Source: Betaproteobacteria bacterium (GTDB lineage Bacteria > Pseudomonadota > Gammaproteobacteria > Burkholderiales > SG8-41). From it: a stretch of DNA of 64,000 nt. The stretch spans positions 1 through 64,000 of the forward strand of contig JAQGMI010000009.1 of the NCBI GenBank assembly GCA_028292435.1, read 5' to 3'. This document shows, piece after piece, positions 41,433 to 50,699 of the stretch. The position numbers were made by a program, and so were the translations under genes. The notes below the pieces were generated by a model. That model did no database searches. It was not told the origin of the DNA and saw only the letters and a list, made by a program, of their open reading frames with translations. Every line of letters begins with the position of its first letter. Position 1 is the stretch's first letter.

Positions 41433-44255
41433 CTACGCCGTTAGCGGAGTTTTGAGCAACTGTCCGCCGCCGTAGCTCGACGATGGCGTCAACTCGCCGC
41501 CGCGCATGAGCTTGACTGCGCAGTACTTGAACTCCGGAATCTTGCCGAATGGATCGAGCGCCGGATTGGTCAGCAGATTCGCGGCCGCTTCGTAGTAGCA
41601 AAATGGCACGAACACCGCGCCCCTCGGCGTGCCGTCGTCGGCACGCGCATACAGCGAAATAATGCCGCGCCGCGACTCGACCGTGATCACGTCGCCGGGC
41701 TTCGCGCCCAGCGCATCGAGATCAAGCGGATGCACCGAAGCGACGGGCACCGGCTCAATCGCATCGAGCACGGCGGCACGACGCGTAATCGCGCCGGTAT
41801 GCCAGTGCTCGAGTTGACGACCCGTGATCAGCACGAACGGGAATTCGGTGTCGGGTTTTTCAGCAGCCGGAATGATGTCCGCCGGCACCAGTTTCGCGCG
41901 GCCGGTGGCCGTCGGGAACTTATCGACAAACACGACCGGCTGACCGGGGTCGCCTTCGTTCTCGCACGGATACGTGACGCACGATTCGGCTTCGAGCCGC
42001 TCCCACGTAATGCCGGCGATGGAATTCATCGCTTTGCGCATTTCATTGAATACGTCGCGCGCACCGCCGTAGTTCCAGTCGAGCCCCAGGCGCCGCGCAA
42101 TTTCCTGAATGATCCACAAATCTTCTTTAGCGTCGCCGGGCGGTGTCAGCGCGGGACGGCCCATTTGCACCATGCGATCGGTATTCGTGACCGTGCCCGT
42201 TTTTTCAGGCCATGCCGTCGCCGGCAGAATCACGTCGGCTTGATAACAGGTTTCAGTCATGAAAATTTCCTGCACGACGAGGCAGTCGAGTTTGGCGAGC
42301 GCCGCGCGCGCATGATGCGCGTCGGGATCCGACATGGCGGGGTTCTCGCCCATGATGTACATGCCGCGGATGTTTCCCTCATGCACTGCATCCATGATTT
42401 CGACGACCGTAAGCCCGGGCTTCGGATCGAGTTTGGCGCCCCACAGTTTCTCGAACCGCGCCAAGGCGTCGGGATTGTCGACGCGCTGGTAATCCGGAAA
42501 TACCATCGGGATGAGTCCGGAATCGGAAGCGCCCTGCACATTGTTTTGGCCGCGCAGCGGATGCAATCCAGTGCCGGGCCGGCCGATCTGGCCTGTCATC
42601 ATGCACAGCGCAATCAGGCAACGCGCGTTGTCGGTGCCGTGAATGTGCTGCGAGATGCCCATGCCCCACAAAATCATCGAGCCTTTGGATTTTGCATAGA
42701 CGCGCGCCACGGTTTTGATCGTCTCCGCGGGAATGCCGCATACCGGCGCCATGGCTTCAGGGCTGTAGTTGGCGACATTGCGCTTCAATTCCTCGTAGCC
42801 GATGGTGCGGCTGCGGATGAAGTCTTCGTTGACGAGACCTTCGTGCACGATGGTGTGCATCATGGCGTTTAAAAGTGCGACGTCGGTGTCGGCCTTGAAC
42901 TGCAGATAATGCTTCGCATGGCGTCCAAGATCGCCGCGCCGGGGATCCGCATAGATCAGGGTCGCGCCGTTTTTTACCGCATTCTTGATCCATGTCGCGG
43001 CAACCGGATGGTTGGACGTTGGATTGGCGCCGATCACGAAAATCACTTCGGCGTTCGCGACGTCATTGACCTGGTTTGATACCGCGCCCGAATTAACGCC
43101 TTCCATCAACGCGGCAACGCTCGATGCGTGGCACAGACGCGTGCAGTGGTCGACGTTATTGCTGCTGAAGCCGGTGCGCACGAGTTTTTGGAACAGGTAC
43201 GCTTCTTCGTTGCTGCCCTTCGCCGAGCCGAAGCCGCACAATGCGTTGCGCCCGGCGCGCTCGCCACCCCGATCGCGGATCGCTTTGAGTTTCGAAACGG
43301 CAAAGTCGAGCGCCTCGTCCCAGCTGACTTCGCGAAAATATTTCAGCGGATGGGCGGGATCCATCTCCATATCGGCCGATTTTCCAACGCCTTCCTTGCG
43401 GATCAGCGGTTTGGTGAGCCGCTGCTTGTGACCGACGTAATCAAAACCATAGCGGCCTTTCACGCACAGGCGATTATGGTTCGATGGGCCATCGCGGCCG
43501 TCGACCGACAGAATTTTGTTGTCCTTGACATTGAACGTAAGCTGGCAGCCGACGCCGCAGTACGGACAGACTGAATGCACCTGTTTTTCGGGCTTGACCA
43601 TGCCGACTTCGCGCGCCGGCATCAAGGCGCCGGTCGGGCACGCTTGCACGCATTCGCCGCATGCGACGCACGTGGAATTGCCCATCGGGTCGTCGAGATC
43701 GAACACGATCTTCGAGTGCTCGCCGCGGAACGCATAGCCGATCACGTCGTTTACCTGCTCTTCGCGGCAGGCGCGCACGCAGCGCGTGCACTGGATGCAC
43801 GAATCAAGATGCACCGCCATGCCGAAATGCGAAAGGTCGGCGACCGGCTGGTGACGCGGCGCGAACCGCGGCTTGCCGACTTTCAGTTTGCCGGCCCACT
43901 GATCGAGTTCGGAATTGAGCGTGTGGCGCTCCTTCGGCATGTCCGACAACAGCAATTCCAGCACCATTTTCTGCGACGCTACGGCGCGCGTGCTATTGCT
44001 CGTCACTTCCATGGCGGGCGCCGGTTTGCGGCAGCACGACGGCGCCAACACGCGCTCGCCTTTGATCTCGACCATGCATGCTCGGCAATTGCCGTCCGGA
44101 CGCATGCCTTCCTTGTAGCACAGGCGCGGAATGTCGACGCCGAGACGCTGCGCGGCCTGGATGATCGTTTCGTGACCGAACGCGACGACGTCCTTGCCGT
44201 TCAATTTAAATTCGACCGGCATCGCTTCGTATTCCTGTTTGCTCATCGCAGTCAT
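41433..44255 (-). CDS. NAD-dependent formate dehydrogenase, catalytic alpha subunit
   Basis: Oxidises formate to CO2 at a bis-MGD molybdenum or tungsten site; cytoplasmic, 940 aa. The N terminus carries a 2Fe-2S domain (Cys46, Cys57, Cys60, Cys75 region), then two 4Fe-4S sites (Cys153/156/159/163 and Cys196/199/202/206). The catalytic domain has a third 4Fe-4S motif (Cys230/233/237/264, CPYCGVGC), and the metal ligand is probably Cys371 in NNVDHCTRLCHASSV. The set resembles the two-subunit FDH1 of methylotrophs. The beta gene lies 8 bp upstream. No maturation gene (fdsC/fdhD) is present in the window. Confidence 0.93.
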   Translation of the reverse strand: MTAMSKQEYEAMPVEFKLNGKDVVAFGHETIIQAAQRLGVDIPRLCYKEGMRPDGNCRACMVEIKGERVLAPSCCRKPAPAMEVTSNSTRAVASQKMVLELLLSDMPKERHTLNSELDQWAGKLKVGKPRFAPRHQPVADLSHFGMAVHLDSCIQCTRCVRACREEQVNDVIGYAFRGEHSKIVFDLDDPMGNSTCVACGECVQACPTGALMPAREVGMVKPEKQVHSVCPYCGVGCQLTFNVKDNKILSVDGRDGPSNHNRLCVKGRYGFDYVGHKQRLTKPLIRKEGVGKSADMEMDPAHPLKYFREVSWDEALDFAVSKLKAIRDRGGERAGRNALCGFGSAKGSNEEAYLFQKLVRTGFSSNNVDHCTRLCHASSVAALMEGVNSGAVSNQVNDVANAEVIFVIGANPTSNHPVAATWIKNAVKNGATLIYADPRRGDLGRHAKHYLQFKADTDVALLNAMMHTIVHEGLVNEDFIRSRTIGYEELKRNVANYSPEAMAPVCGIPAETIKTVARVYAKSKGSMILWGMGISQHIHGTDNARCLIALCMMTGQIGRPGTGLHPLRGQNNVQGASDSGLIPMVFPDYQRVDNPDALARFEKLWGAKLDPKPGLTVVEIMDAVHEGNIRGMYIMGENPAMSDPDAHHARAALAKLDCLVVQEIFMTETCYQADVILPATAWPEKTGTVTNTDRMVQMGRPALTPPGDAKEDLWIIQEIARRLGLDWNYGGARDVFNEMRKAMNSIAGITWERLEAESCVTYPCENEGDPGQPVVFVDKFPTATGRAKLVPADIIPAAEKPDTEFPFVLITGRQLEHWHTGAITRRAAVLDAIEPVPVASVHPLDLDALGAKPGDVITVESRRGIISLYARADDGTPRGAVFVPFCYYEAAANLLTNPALDPFGKIPEFKYCAVKLMRGGELTPSSSYGGGQLLKTPLTA

Positions 44256-44263
44256 GGCTTACC

Positions 44264-45934
44264 TCATTCAATCTCGTGCGCAAAATGCTTGACGACACAG
44301 CGGATAGGATTGGGTGCTGCCTGGCCCAAGCCGCATATGGATGCGTCCGCCATCGCGCTGGAAAGTTCCTCAAGCAGCGGCTTATCCCAGCCCGGCGACT
44401 TCATCAGCTGCAGCGCCTTGGCCGTGCCGACGCGGCACGGCGTGCATTGGCCGCACGATTCGTGCGCGAAAAAACTCATCAGGTTGCGCGCGGCCGCGCT
44501 TGCGCTGTCCTTGTCCGACAAAATAATGACCGCCGCTGAACCGATAAAGCAGCCATAAGGTTGCAGCGTATCGAAGTCGAGCGGGATATCGCCCATGCTT
44601 GAGGGCAGAATTCCGCCGGACGCGCCGCCGGGCAGGTAGGCATAAAACTCGTGCCCCGCCAGCATGCCGCCGCAGTATTCGGCAATCAATTCATTGACCG
44701 TGATGCCGGCCGGGGCGAGATGCACCCCGGGTTTGTTGACGCGGCCCGAGACCGAAAATGAACGCAGGCCTTTGCGGCCGTGACGGCCATGTCCCGCAAA
44801 CCAGTCGGCGCCTTTTTCAATGATGTCGCGTATCCAGAACAGGGTTTCCATGTTGTGCTCGAGCGTCGGCAGTCCGAACAAGCCGACCTGGGCGACATAG
44901 GGCGGCCGCAGGCGCGGCATGCCGCGCTTGCCTTCGATCGATTCGATCATCGCGGACTCCTCGCCGCAGATATACGCACCGGCGCCGCGGCGCAGATGGA
45001 TCGGCGGCAACGGGCACGGCGGATTCTTTTGCAGCGCTGCGATTTCTTTTTCAAGAATGACGCGGCAGCCGGCGTATTCGTCGCGCAGGTAAATGTAGAT
45101 TTCCGAAACCTGCGCAGCCCAGGCCGCAATCATCATGCCGTCCAGAAAACGATGCGGGTCGCGTTCGAGGTAGTAGCGGTCCTTGAAAGTGCCGGGCTCG
45201 CCTTCATCGATGTTGACCGCCAGCAGGCGCGGCGCCGGTTCGCTCCGCAGAATTCTCCATTTGCGCCCCGTCGGAAAACCGGCGCCGCCGAGGCCGCGCA
45301 GCGCCGAAGCTTCCATCGTCTTCAATATCTGTTCGGCGTCGCGTTTCCCGGCGAGGCATTCAGCGGCAATCTTGTAGCCGCCCTGTTTGCGATATTCGTC
45401 GTAACCAATGTACTTCGCGACGGCGCACTTGCTGCGGCCGGCTTTCACTTCGGCCGCGACCGTTTCAACCGTCGCGCGCGCAACCGGGTTCTGGCCGACC
45501 ACCACCGCGGGCGCCTGTTCGCAGCGGCCGATACAGGGCGCGGCAATCACACGCACCTTAGCGCCAAGCGCCGAGCGCAAACGTTCAAGTAATGGCTGCG
45601 CGCCGCCAAGTTCGCATGACAGGGAATCGCAGACTCGCACGGTCAGCGGCGCGGGCTTCACGTCGCCTTCCTTAACCACGTCGAAATGGTGATAAAACGT
45701 CGCGACTTCGTAAACTTCAGCGTAAGCGAGGTTCATTTCGCGCGCGAGCGCGACGACGTGCGCCGCTGAAATGCAGCCGTAAGCGTCCTGAATCTTATGC
45801 AGGTGCTCGATCAACAAATCGCGCCGCCGGGGCTCCGTGCCGAGCAAGGCGCAAACTTCCGCCAGCGCCGCTGCGTCGACCGGCCGGCCCTTCGGCTTAC
45901 CGCGTTTGTTCTTGCTCTGATTCGTAGCTTCCAA
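44264..45934 (-). CDS. formate dehydrogenase beta subunit (fused NuoE-NuoF type)
   Basis: The diaphorase part of formate dehydrogenase, passing electrons to NAD+. Residues ~20-165 match the 24-kDa/NuoE thioredoxin-like 2Fe-2S module (VRVCDSLSCELGG, APCIGRCEQAP). Residues ~170-556 match the 51-kDa/NuoF module: GLGGAGFPTGRKW binds FMN/NAD, NIDEGEPGTFKDR follows, and SCGQCTPCRVG binds the 4Fe-4S cluster. The start is TTG after AAGGAG. FdsG and FdsB are separate proteins in many bacteria; here they are one chain, as in FDH1-type enzymes. The next gene on the same strand is the alpha subunit. Confidence 0.92.
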   Translation of the reverse strand: MEATNQSKNKRGKPKGRPVDAAALAEVCALLGTEPRRRDLLIEHLHKIQDAYGCISAAHVVALAREMNLAYAEVYEVATFYHHFDVVKEGDVKPAPLTVRVCDSLSCELGGAQPLLERLRSALGAKVRVIAAPCIGRCEQAPAVVVGQNPVARATVETVAAEVKAGRSKCAVAKYIGYDEYRKQGGYKIAAECLAGKRDAEQILKTMEASALRGLGGAGFPTGRKWRILRSEPAPRLLAVNIDEGEPGTFKDRYYLERDPHRFLDGMMIAAWAAQVSEIYIYLRDEYAGCRVILEKEIAALQKNPPCPLPPIHLRRGAGAYICGEESAMIESIEGKRGMPRLRPPYVAQVGLFGLPTLEHNMETLFWIRDIIEKGADWFAGHGRHGRKGLRSFSVSGRVNKPGVHLAPAGITVNELIAEYCGGMLAGHEFYAYLPGGASGGILPSSMGDIPLDFDTLQPYGCFIGSAAVIILSDKDSASAAARNLMSFFAHESCGQCTPCRVGTAKALQLMKSPGWDKPLLEELSSAMADASICGLGQAAPNPIRCVVKHFAHEIE

Positions 45935-45982
45935 CTCGACTCCTTCGCGCGCCGCGCCATGTTGGCAGTGCGCCGTTGAAAC

Positions 45983-46009
45983 AAAATGCGCCCGTAGCTA
46001 CAGGCGCAT
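45983..46009 (-). terminator. rho-independent terminator after sucD-like gene
   Basis: On the minus strand ATGCGCC...GGCGCAT forms a 7-bp stem enclosing the palindrome GTAGCTAC, followed by TTTTGTTT. It lies about 30 bp past the sucD stop and separates sucCD from the formate dehydrogenase genes. Confidence 0.75.
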
Positions 46010-46038
46010 ATCGGGACCTGCTATGGAACAAGCTGCAA

Positions 46039-46917
46039 TTACTTCAACACCGTTTTTAAGAGCTTGCCCATGTGCGCCGGATTGCGCGTGACCTTGATTC
46101 CGCATGCTTCCATCACCGCCAGCTTCTCGTCGGCCGTGCCTTTGCCGCCGGAGATGATTGCGCCGGCGTGACCCATGCGCTTGCCCGGCGGCGCCGTAAT
46201 ACCCGCGATGAAGCCGACGACGGGCTTGCGCATATGCGCTTTGATCCAGCGCGCGCAATCCTCTTCGTCCGAGCCGCCGATTTCGCCGACCATGATGACC
46301 GCCTCAGTGTCGGGGTCGTCATTGAACATTTTCATGATGTCGATGTGCTTTAAACCATTGACCGGGTCGCCGCCGATCCCGACGCACGATGACTGGCCAA
46401 GTCCCAATTCGCGCAACTGCCCAACCGCTTCGTAGGTCAGCGTGCCTGAACGCGAGACGACGCCAACCGGGCCTTTCTTGTGGATATGTCCGGGCATGAT
46501 GCCGATCTTGATTTCGTCGGGCGTAATCACGCCCGGGCAGTTCGGGCCGATCAGCTTCGTGCGCTTGCCCTGCATTTTGTACTTGGTGCTTATCATGTCG
46601 CGCACCGGTATGCCTTCGGTGATGCAGATCACGAGATCGAGGTCGGCTTCTACCGCTTCATCAATCGCGGCAGCGGCGAAAGGCGGCGGCACGTAGATGA
46701 CCGAAACATTTGCACCCGTCTGTTCTTTCGCTTCCTTGACGGTCGCGAAAATGGGGATACCTTCGTATGACTCACCCGGCTTTTTGGGGTTCACCCCGGC
46801 GACGTAACAATTCGCGCCATTGGCGTATTCCTTGCCCATTTTGGTGTGGAACTGACCGGTCTTGCCGGTGATGCCCTGCGTCATCACGCGCGTGTTTTTG
46901 TCGATCAGAATGCTCAT
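46039..46917 (-). CDS. sucD: succinate/malate-CoA ligase alpha subunit
   Basis: A 292-aa alpha subunit of the succinyl-CoA synthetase family. The CoA-binding Rossmann part has [18 protein letters not shown], followed by AGVNPKKPG. The active-site phospho-histidine is His250 ([18 protein letters not shown]). EVGS-like [10 protein letters not shown] is present. It overlaps the beta gene by 4 bp (ATGA), so the two are translationally coupled. Malate thiokinase has the same fold, so malate is an alternative substrate, especially beside C1 genes. Succinyl-CoA could also supply the CoA for starting oxalate activation by Frc. The choice between these is open. Confidence 0.88.
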   Translation of the reverse strand: MSILIDKNTRVMTQGITGKTGQFHTKMGKEYANGANCYVAGVNPKKPGESYEGIPIFATVKEAKEQTGANVSVIYVPPPFAAAAIDEAVEADLDLVICITEGIPVRDMISTKYKMQGKRTKLIGPNCPGVITPDEIKIGIMPGHIHKKGPVGVVSRSGTLTYEAVGQLRELGLGQSSCVGIGGDPVNGLKHIDIMKMFNDDPDTEAVIMVGEIGGSDEEDCARWIKAHMRKPVVGFIAGITAPPGKRMGHAGAIISGGKGTADEKLAVMEACGIKVTRNPAHMGKLLKTVLK

Positions 46918-48365
46918 TTGCGTTTTCCTTTGCGCGCGGCCTTGCGCGATGCCGCGCGTTGCGGACGTTTCTTGGCAACCTTCTTCTTACCCGTCGGTTT
47001 GCGTTGTTTGGTCTTGGCGGTTGGCGAACGTTTCGCCGCGGCCTTTTTCGCGGGTCGCGATTTTGATTTGACCGCCGCGCGCGTCTTCGTTTTCGGTTTT
47101 GCTTTCGGTTTTGCTTTTGCCTTCGGCTTGGGCTTAAATTTGGCAGCCGGTTTCACTTTAGCCGCAGGCTTTGCACTACTCTTCGCGGCGCGCACCTTTC
47201 CGCTGCCGCCTGTCGCCTTCACGACTTTCTCCGCGGCGTCCGCCATGTTATTGCCTGAAATAATCGGCAATCCCGAGTCGGCCAGAATTTTTTTGCCCAG
47301 ATCGACGTTGGTTCCTTCTAGCCTGACCACCAAAGGCACGGTAAGTTTTACCTGCCGCGCCGCGGTGACAATGCCTTCCGCGATCACATCGCATTTCATG
47401 ATGCCGCCGAAAATGTTCACGAGGATTGCTTTGACGTGCGGATTCTTCAACATGATCTTGAATGCTTCGGTGACTTTCTCGGCCGAGGCACCGCCGCCTA
47501 CGTCCAGGAAATTTGCCGGGCTGCCGCCGTACAGCTTGGTAATGTCCATCGTCGCCATCGCGAGGCCGGCGCCGTTCACTAGGCAGCCGATGTTGCCGTC
47601 GAGCGAGATGTACGAGAGGTCGAACTTCGATGCTTCGATTTCAGCCGGATCCTCTTCGTCGAGATCGCGCATCGCCACGATGTCGGGATGGCGAAACAGC
47701 GCGTTGTCGTCGAAATTCATTTTGGCGTCGAGCGCGATCACGTCGCCACTGCCGGTCAAAATCAGCGGGTTGATTTCCGCCAGCGAGGCATCGGTGGCAT
47801 CGAAGGCCTTATAGAGCCCCTGCAGCGCAGGCCGCGCTTTGGCGACCGACGCGTCCGGAATTCCGATTTTGCGGGCGACTTCATCGCATTCACTGTTCTT
47901 CAATCCCGTGGCCGGATCGATGAATACCTTATGAATTTTTTGCGGCGTCTTGGCGGCGACCTCTTCGATGTCCATGCCGCCTTCGCTGCTTGCCATCAGG
48001 CACACGCGCTGGGTGACGCGATCTACAACCATGCCGAGATACAGTTCTTTTTTGATGTCGGCGCCTTCTTCGACCAGCAGCCGGCGCACCTTTTGCCCTT
48101 GGGGGCCGGTCTGATGCGTTTTGAGCATCATGCCGAGAATCTGGCCCGCGTACTGTTTGACTTCGATCGGCGATTTCGCGAGCTTGACGCCGCCGCCTTT
48201 GCCGCGGCCACCGGCATGTATCTGCGCCTTTACCACCCACATGCTGCCGCCGAGCTCCGCGGCCGCCCTGATTGCTTCGTCAACGGTAAAGCATGGAATG
48301 CCGCGTGGCGTGATCACGCCAAACTTGCGCAAAATTTCTTTGGCCTGGTATTCGTGGATCTTCAT
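46914..48365 (-). CDS. sucC: succinate/malate-CoA ligase beta subunit with basic C-terminal tail
   Basis: The core (~residues 1-386) is a normal SucC: ATP-grasp start [53 protein letters not shown] and [13 protein letters not shown]. The usual protein ends near residue 388; here a further ~97 residues follow, made almost only of Lys, Ala, Pro, Arg and Ser/Thr with no acidic residue (about 32 Lys and 10 Arg by my count). The repeats (KAKPKAKPK) resemble histone H1/AlgP-like DNA-binding tails. The tail stays in frame to the stop that overlaps sucD, so it is not an assembly artefact at a boundary. An FNR-type box lies about 90 bp upstream. Confidence 0.88.
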   Translation of the reverse strand: MKIHEYQAKEILRKFGVITPRGIPCFTVDEAIRAAAELGGSMWVVKAQIHAGGRGKGGGVKLAKSPIEVKQYAGQILGMMLKTHQTGPQGQKVRRLLVEEGADIKKELYLGMVVDRVTQRVCLMASSEGGMDIEEVAAKTPQKIHKVFIDPATGLKNSECDEVARKIGIPDASVAKARPALQGLYKAFDATDASLAEINPLILTGSGDVIALDAKMNFDDNALFRHPDIVAMRDLDEEDPAEIEASKFDLSYISLDGNIGCLVNGAGLAMATMDITKLYGGSPANFLDVGGGASAEKVTEAFKIMLKNPHVKAILVNIFGGIMKCDVIAEGIVTAARQVKLTVPLVVRLEGTNVDLGKKILADSGLPIISGNNMADAAEKVVKATGGSGKVRAAKSSAKPAAKVKPAAKFKPKPKAKAKPKAKPKTKTRAAVKSKSRPAKKAAAKRSPTAKTKQRKPTGKKKVAKKRPQRAASRKAARKGKRK

Positions 48366-48420
48366 TTCCCGCCTTTTCGTTGCGTGCGTGCCGCGAATGC
48401 AACAGCGCGCCGGGGTTCGT

Positions 48421-48462
48421 AACTTAACTGCGGATGTGCCGACTGGCCTTGACCGCAGTCAA
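48421..48462 (-). promoter_or_regulatory. sucC promoter region with FNR-type operator
   Basis: TTGACCGCAGTCAA (48449-48462) is identical to the fhs box. On the minus strand the only hexamer in the expected -10 place is TAAGTT (48426-48421), matching consensus weakly; its centre is 32 bp from the box centre, as at oxc and fhs. Confidence 0.65.
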
Positions 48463-48776
48463 TATTGCCGTTTGGGTAACTACAGATGCGCGCGGCCCGT
48501 GATGCCCGCTCGCTTGCTTGGTTTGCCCGCCCTTGTCGCGCCTCTCCTGCTCTCGCCAAAATCCCGCTTCGACAGTGTGAATGCGCGGGCGCAAGTATAG
48601 CTGATTCGTCTATGCGCTTCCGCCGCTGGGCCTCCCGCTCGCCGGGCTCGGGGAGTGGCATTCGCCGTCCGGCCGGGTGTCACTGCGGTAGCCGTGCGAT
48701 TTTGCGACGCAGCAAGGGCTTTTGACAGCGTTCAATCTAGGGAATGCCGAGGGTGGCGCCGGGTCGGGAAACGTAC

Positions 48777-48807
48777 AAAAAAAAGCGCAACCCCTTGGGG
48801 CTGCGCT
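48777..48807 (-). terminator. rho-independent terminator
   Basis: On the minus strand AGCGCA(G)CCCC / GGGG(T)TGCGCT forms a long stem followed by eight T residues. The only upstream minus-strand gene is the universal stress gene ending at 49029, so it ends that transcript after a ~220-nt 3' region. Confidence 0.85.
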
Positions 48808-48921
48808 GAGGTTCCACCAAAGGAGGAGGTTTTGGAGGATGTGCGCCGACACCTGAAAAGATGTCCAACGCGAAGCAAGTATGCCCGACAGACGACTTAT
48901 TTGCAAGCGTTTTCTGCTGCT

Positions 48922-48971
48922 GTGCAATATATTTGCACTTATCTTTCTCTAACAAGGTTTAAACGTTTAAA
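48922..48971. repeat. AT-rich palindromes downstream of the usp gene
   Basis: GTGCAATATATTTGCAC (48922-48938, imperfect) and TTTAAACGTTTAAA (48958-48971, perfect 14 bp) occur close together in a window that is otherwise GC-rich. They might be protein-binding sites or RNA structures in the usp 3' region. Confidence 0.4.
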
Positions 48972-49028
48972 TATCAATGATTTGGATGAACTCGATGGAA
49001 TTCGAGCTGCTGGCCGCCAGTGCCAGAA

Positions 49029-49469
49029 TCAGCGCACAACCATGACCGGAATCTGTGAATACGTCAGGACTTTGCGCGTCTCGCTGCCGAGCAAAACCGC
49101 CGCCAATCCTTTGCGCCCATGCGAATGCAGAAGGATCAAATCGCAGCCGCGCGTTTGCGCCGTCTTGAGTATGGCGTCGTATGGATGGTCGCTCGTCTCG
49201 CACACCGTTTCGCAGGGTACGCCAGCCGCCGCGCAGACCTTGGAGATGTGGTCGAGGAAACCATCGGCGCGCGAACGCGCTTCTTTTTCGATCCGCTCTT
49301 CGGTTGCGGGATCGAATGCGCCCTCATAGGCAATCATCAAATGGTAGTCGGGTACCGCGTGCACGCCGGTCACGCGCGCGCCGTGAAATTTGGCGAGCTC
49401 AACGCCGATGCTGATTGCTTTCTGCGACAGCTCGGAACCATCAGTAGGGATCAGGATATGCTTGAACAT
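49029..49469 (-). CDS. universal stress protein (UspA family)
   Basis: A 146-aa single USP domain. It begins FKHILIPTDGSELSQKAISIG, and the nucleotide-binding end is SHGRKGLAAVLLGSETRKVL, in which the first Gly of the ATP-binding type motif is replaced by His-Ser, so ATP binding is plausible but not certain. The ATG at 49469 follows a GGAGGGT ribosome site. It is a monocistronic unit with its own terminator. It resembles the USP half of the TerC fusion elsewhere in the island. Confidence 0.92.
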   Translation of the reverse strand: MFKHILIPTDGSELSQKAISIGVELAKFHGARVTGVHAVPDYHLMIAYEGAFDPATEERIEKEARSRADGFLDHISKVCAAAGVPCETVCETSDHPYDAILKTAQTRGCDLILLHSHGRKGLAAVLLGSETRKVLTYSQIPVMVVR

Positions 49470-49561
49470 ACGACCCTCCTCGCGCTGCTTGGGTATCAGT
49501 TAAAACACATTATCAAACCGCACCGGCGAGGGCAAACGGATGCTTCGCCCGGCGCCTTTGG

Positions 49562-50536
49562 CTATTCCGGCGCAATGCCGGCCTGGGCCGCGACTTTGAT
49601 CCACTTCGCTATTTCCGCGCGGTTGAACTGGTCGTATTCTTCGGGCGAACTCGCGACGACCTCAGCACCCTGCTTCGCGAGATTATCCTTGACGCGCGGA
49701 TCACCGAGCGCTTTGACGAGCGCAGCCTGCAACTGATCGACGATTGCGCGCGGCGTATTGGCCGGTGCCATCAGGCCAAAACCGCTCGACACGACGAAGC
49801 CGGGCAGCCCTGCCTCCTCCATGGTCGGCGTGTCAGGCGCCGCGGCCGAACGCTTCTTGCCGGTCTGACCGATCATGCGCAGGCGGCCCGTCTGCACATA
49901 CTGGATCGCCGCCGGCATGCTCGGGAACTGCATTTGCACCTGGCCGGCGACCAGATCGACCATCGCCTGCCCGGTTCCTTTGTACGGCACATGCACGAGT
50001 TTGATTTTTGCCATCGAACTCAAAAGCTCGGCCGACAAATGCCCGACCGTACCGACGCCGGCCGTCGAGTAATTAATCTGACCGGGCCGCGCGCGGGCAA
50101 TCGCGATAAATTCTTTGACCGTCTTCACGGGCAGCGACGGGTGAACGACAAACGCGGTCGGCACGTCGGCAATGATTGAAATCGGCGTAAAATCTTTGAC
50201 CGAATCGTACGGCAGCTTCTTGACCATCGCCGGGTTGATCGTGTGGCCCGACGAAACCATCAGGAACACGTAACCGACCGGCGCCGCGCGCGCGACCGCT
50301 TAGGTGCCGATTACGCCGCCGGCGCCGCCGCGGTTTTCGACCACGATCTGCTGGCCGAGCGCTTCGGACATGAACGGCGAAAATGCGCGCGCGATGATGT
50401 CGGTGTTGCCGCCCGGCACGAACGGCACAATCATGCGTACCGGCTTCACCGGATAACTCTGTGCATGCGCGGCGCCGGCGACCAGTGCCAGCGCCATCGC
50501 GCAAACCCGGATGCAAACAACACGTTTGACCGCCAT
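49562..50536 (-). pseudogene. Bug family receptor gene broken by in-frame TAA
   Basis: The reading frame 50536-49562 would encode a normal ~324-aa Bug receptor. It has a ribosome site (GAGGAG), a signal peptide ([10 protein letters not shown]) and [20 protein letters not shown] up to [11 protein letters not shown]. There a TAA (minus strand, 50302-50300) replaces one codon. It resumes in the same frame as AVARAAPVGYVFLM, through a normal C terminus. The residue expected there is acidic or polar (GT-x-AVARA in intact relatives), so a single-base change can explain it. An alternative start at 50269 would give a 235-aa C-terminal piece without export signal. Sequencing error or recoding are alternatives. 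Confidence 0.82.
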
Positions 50537-50699
50537 TCGATTCTCCTCGTCAGACCAGCGCAATCCCGGCGCGAACGGCCGTGTTATTCTTGCTGGCGGC
50601 TCATTATAAAGAGCCGCCGCATGCCGTCCAGCGTGCTTCGCAATGTCTGCGGTTCCAGTTTTCGCAAATCTTTCCACTCTTACGTAATCGGACTTATTT

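Larger units (their letters stand above)
48366..49028. other. intergenic region (663 bp) between sucC and universal stress gene
   Basis: It holds the sucC promoter with its operator (48421-48462), then about 300 bp in which I see nothing convincing. A strong minus-strand terminator lies at 48777-48807. An AT-rich stretch at 48890-48990 has two palindromes. Short frames crossing the terminator have no support. Confidence 0.6.

Noticed and set aside
48820-48853. A purine-rich double Shine-Dalgarno-like stretch followed by ATG on the plus strand
   Set aside because: The frame ends after five codons and nothing conserved follows.
48737-48955. A proline-rich 72-codon minus-strand frame after usp
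   Set aside because: It has a TTG start with no ribosome site and runs through a strong terminator hairpin, so it is unlikely to be translated.
49512-49516. A TTGAT half-site upstream of the usp gene
   Set aside because: Only one half of the FNR-type palindrome is present, with no matching second half at the right spacing.
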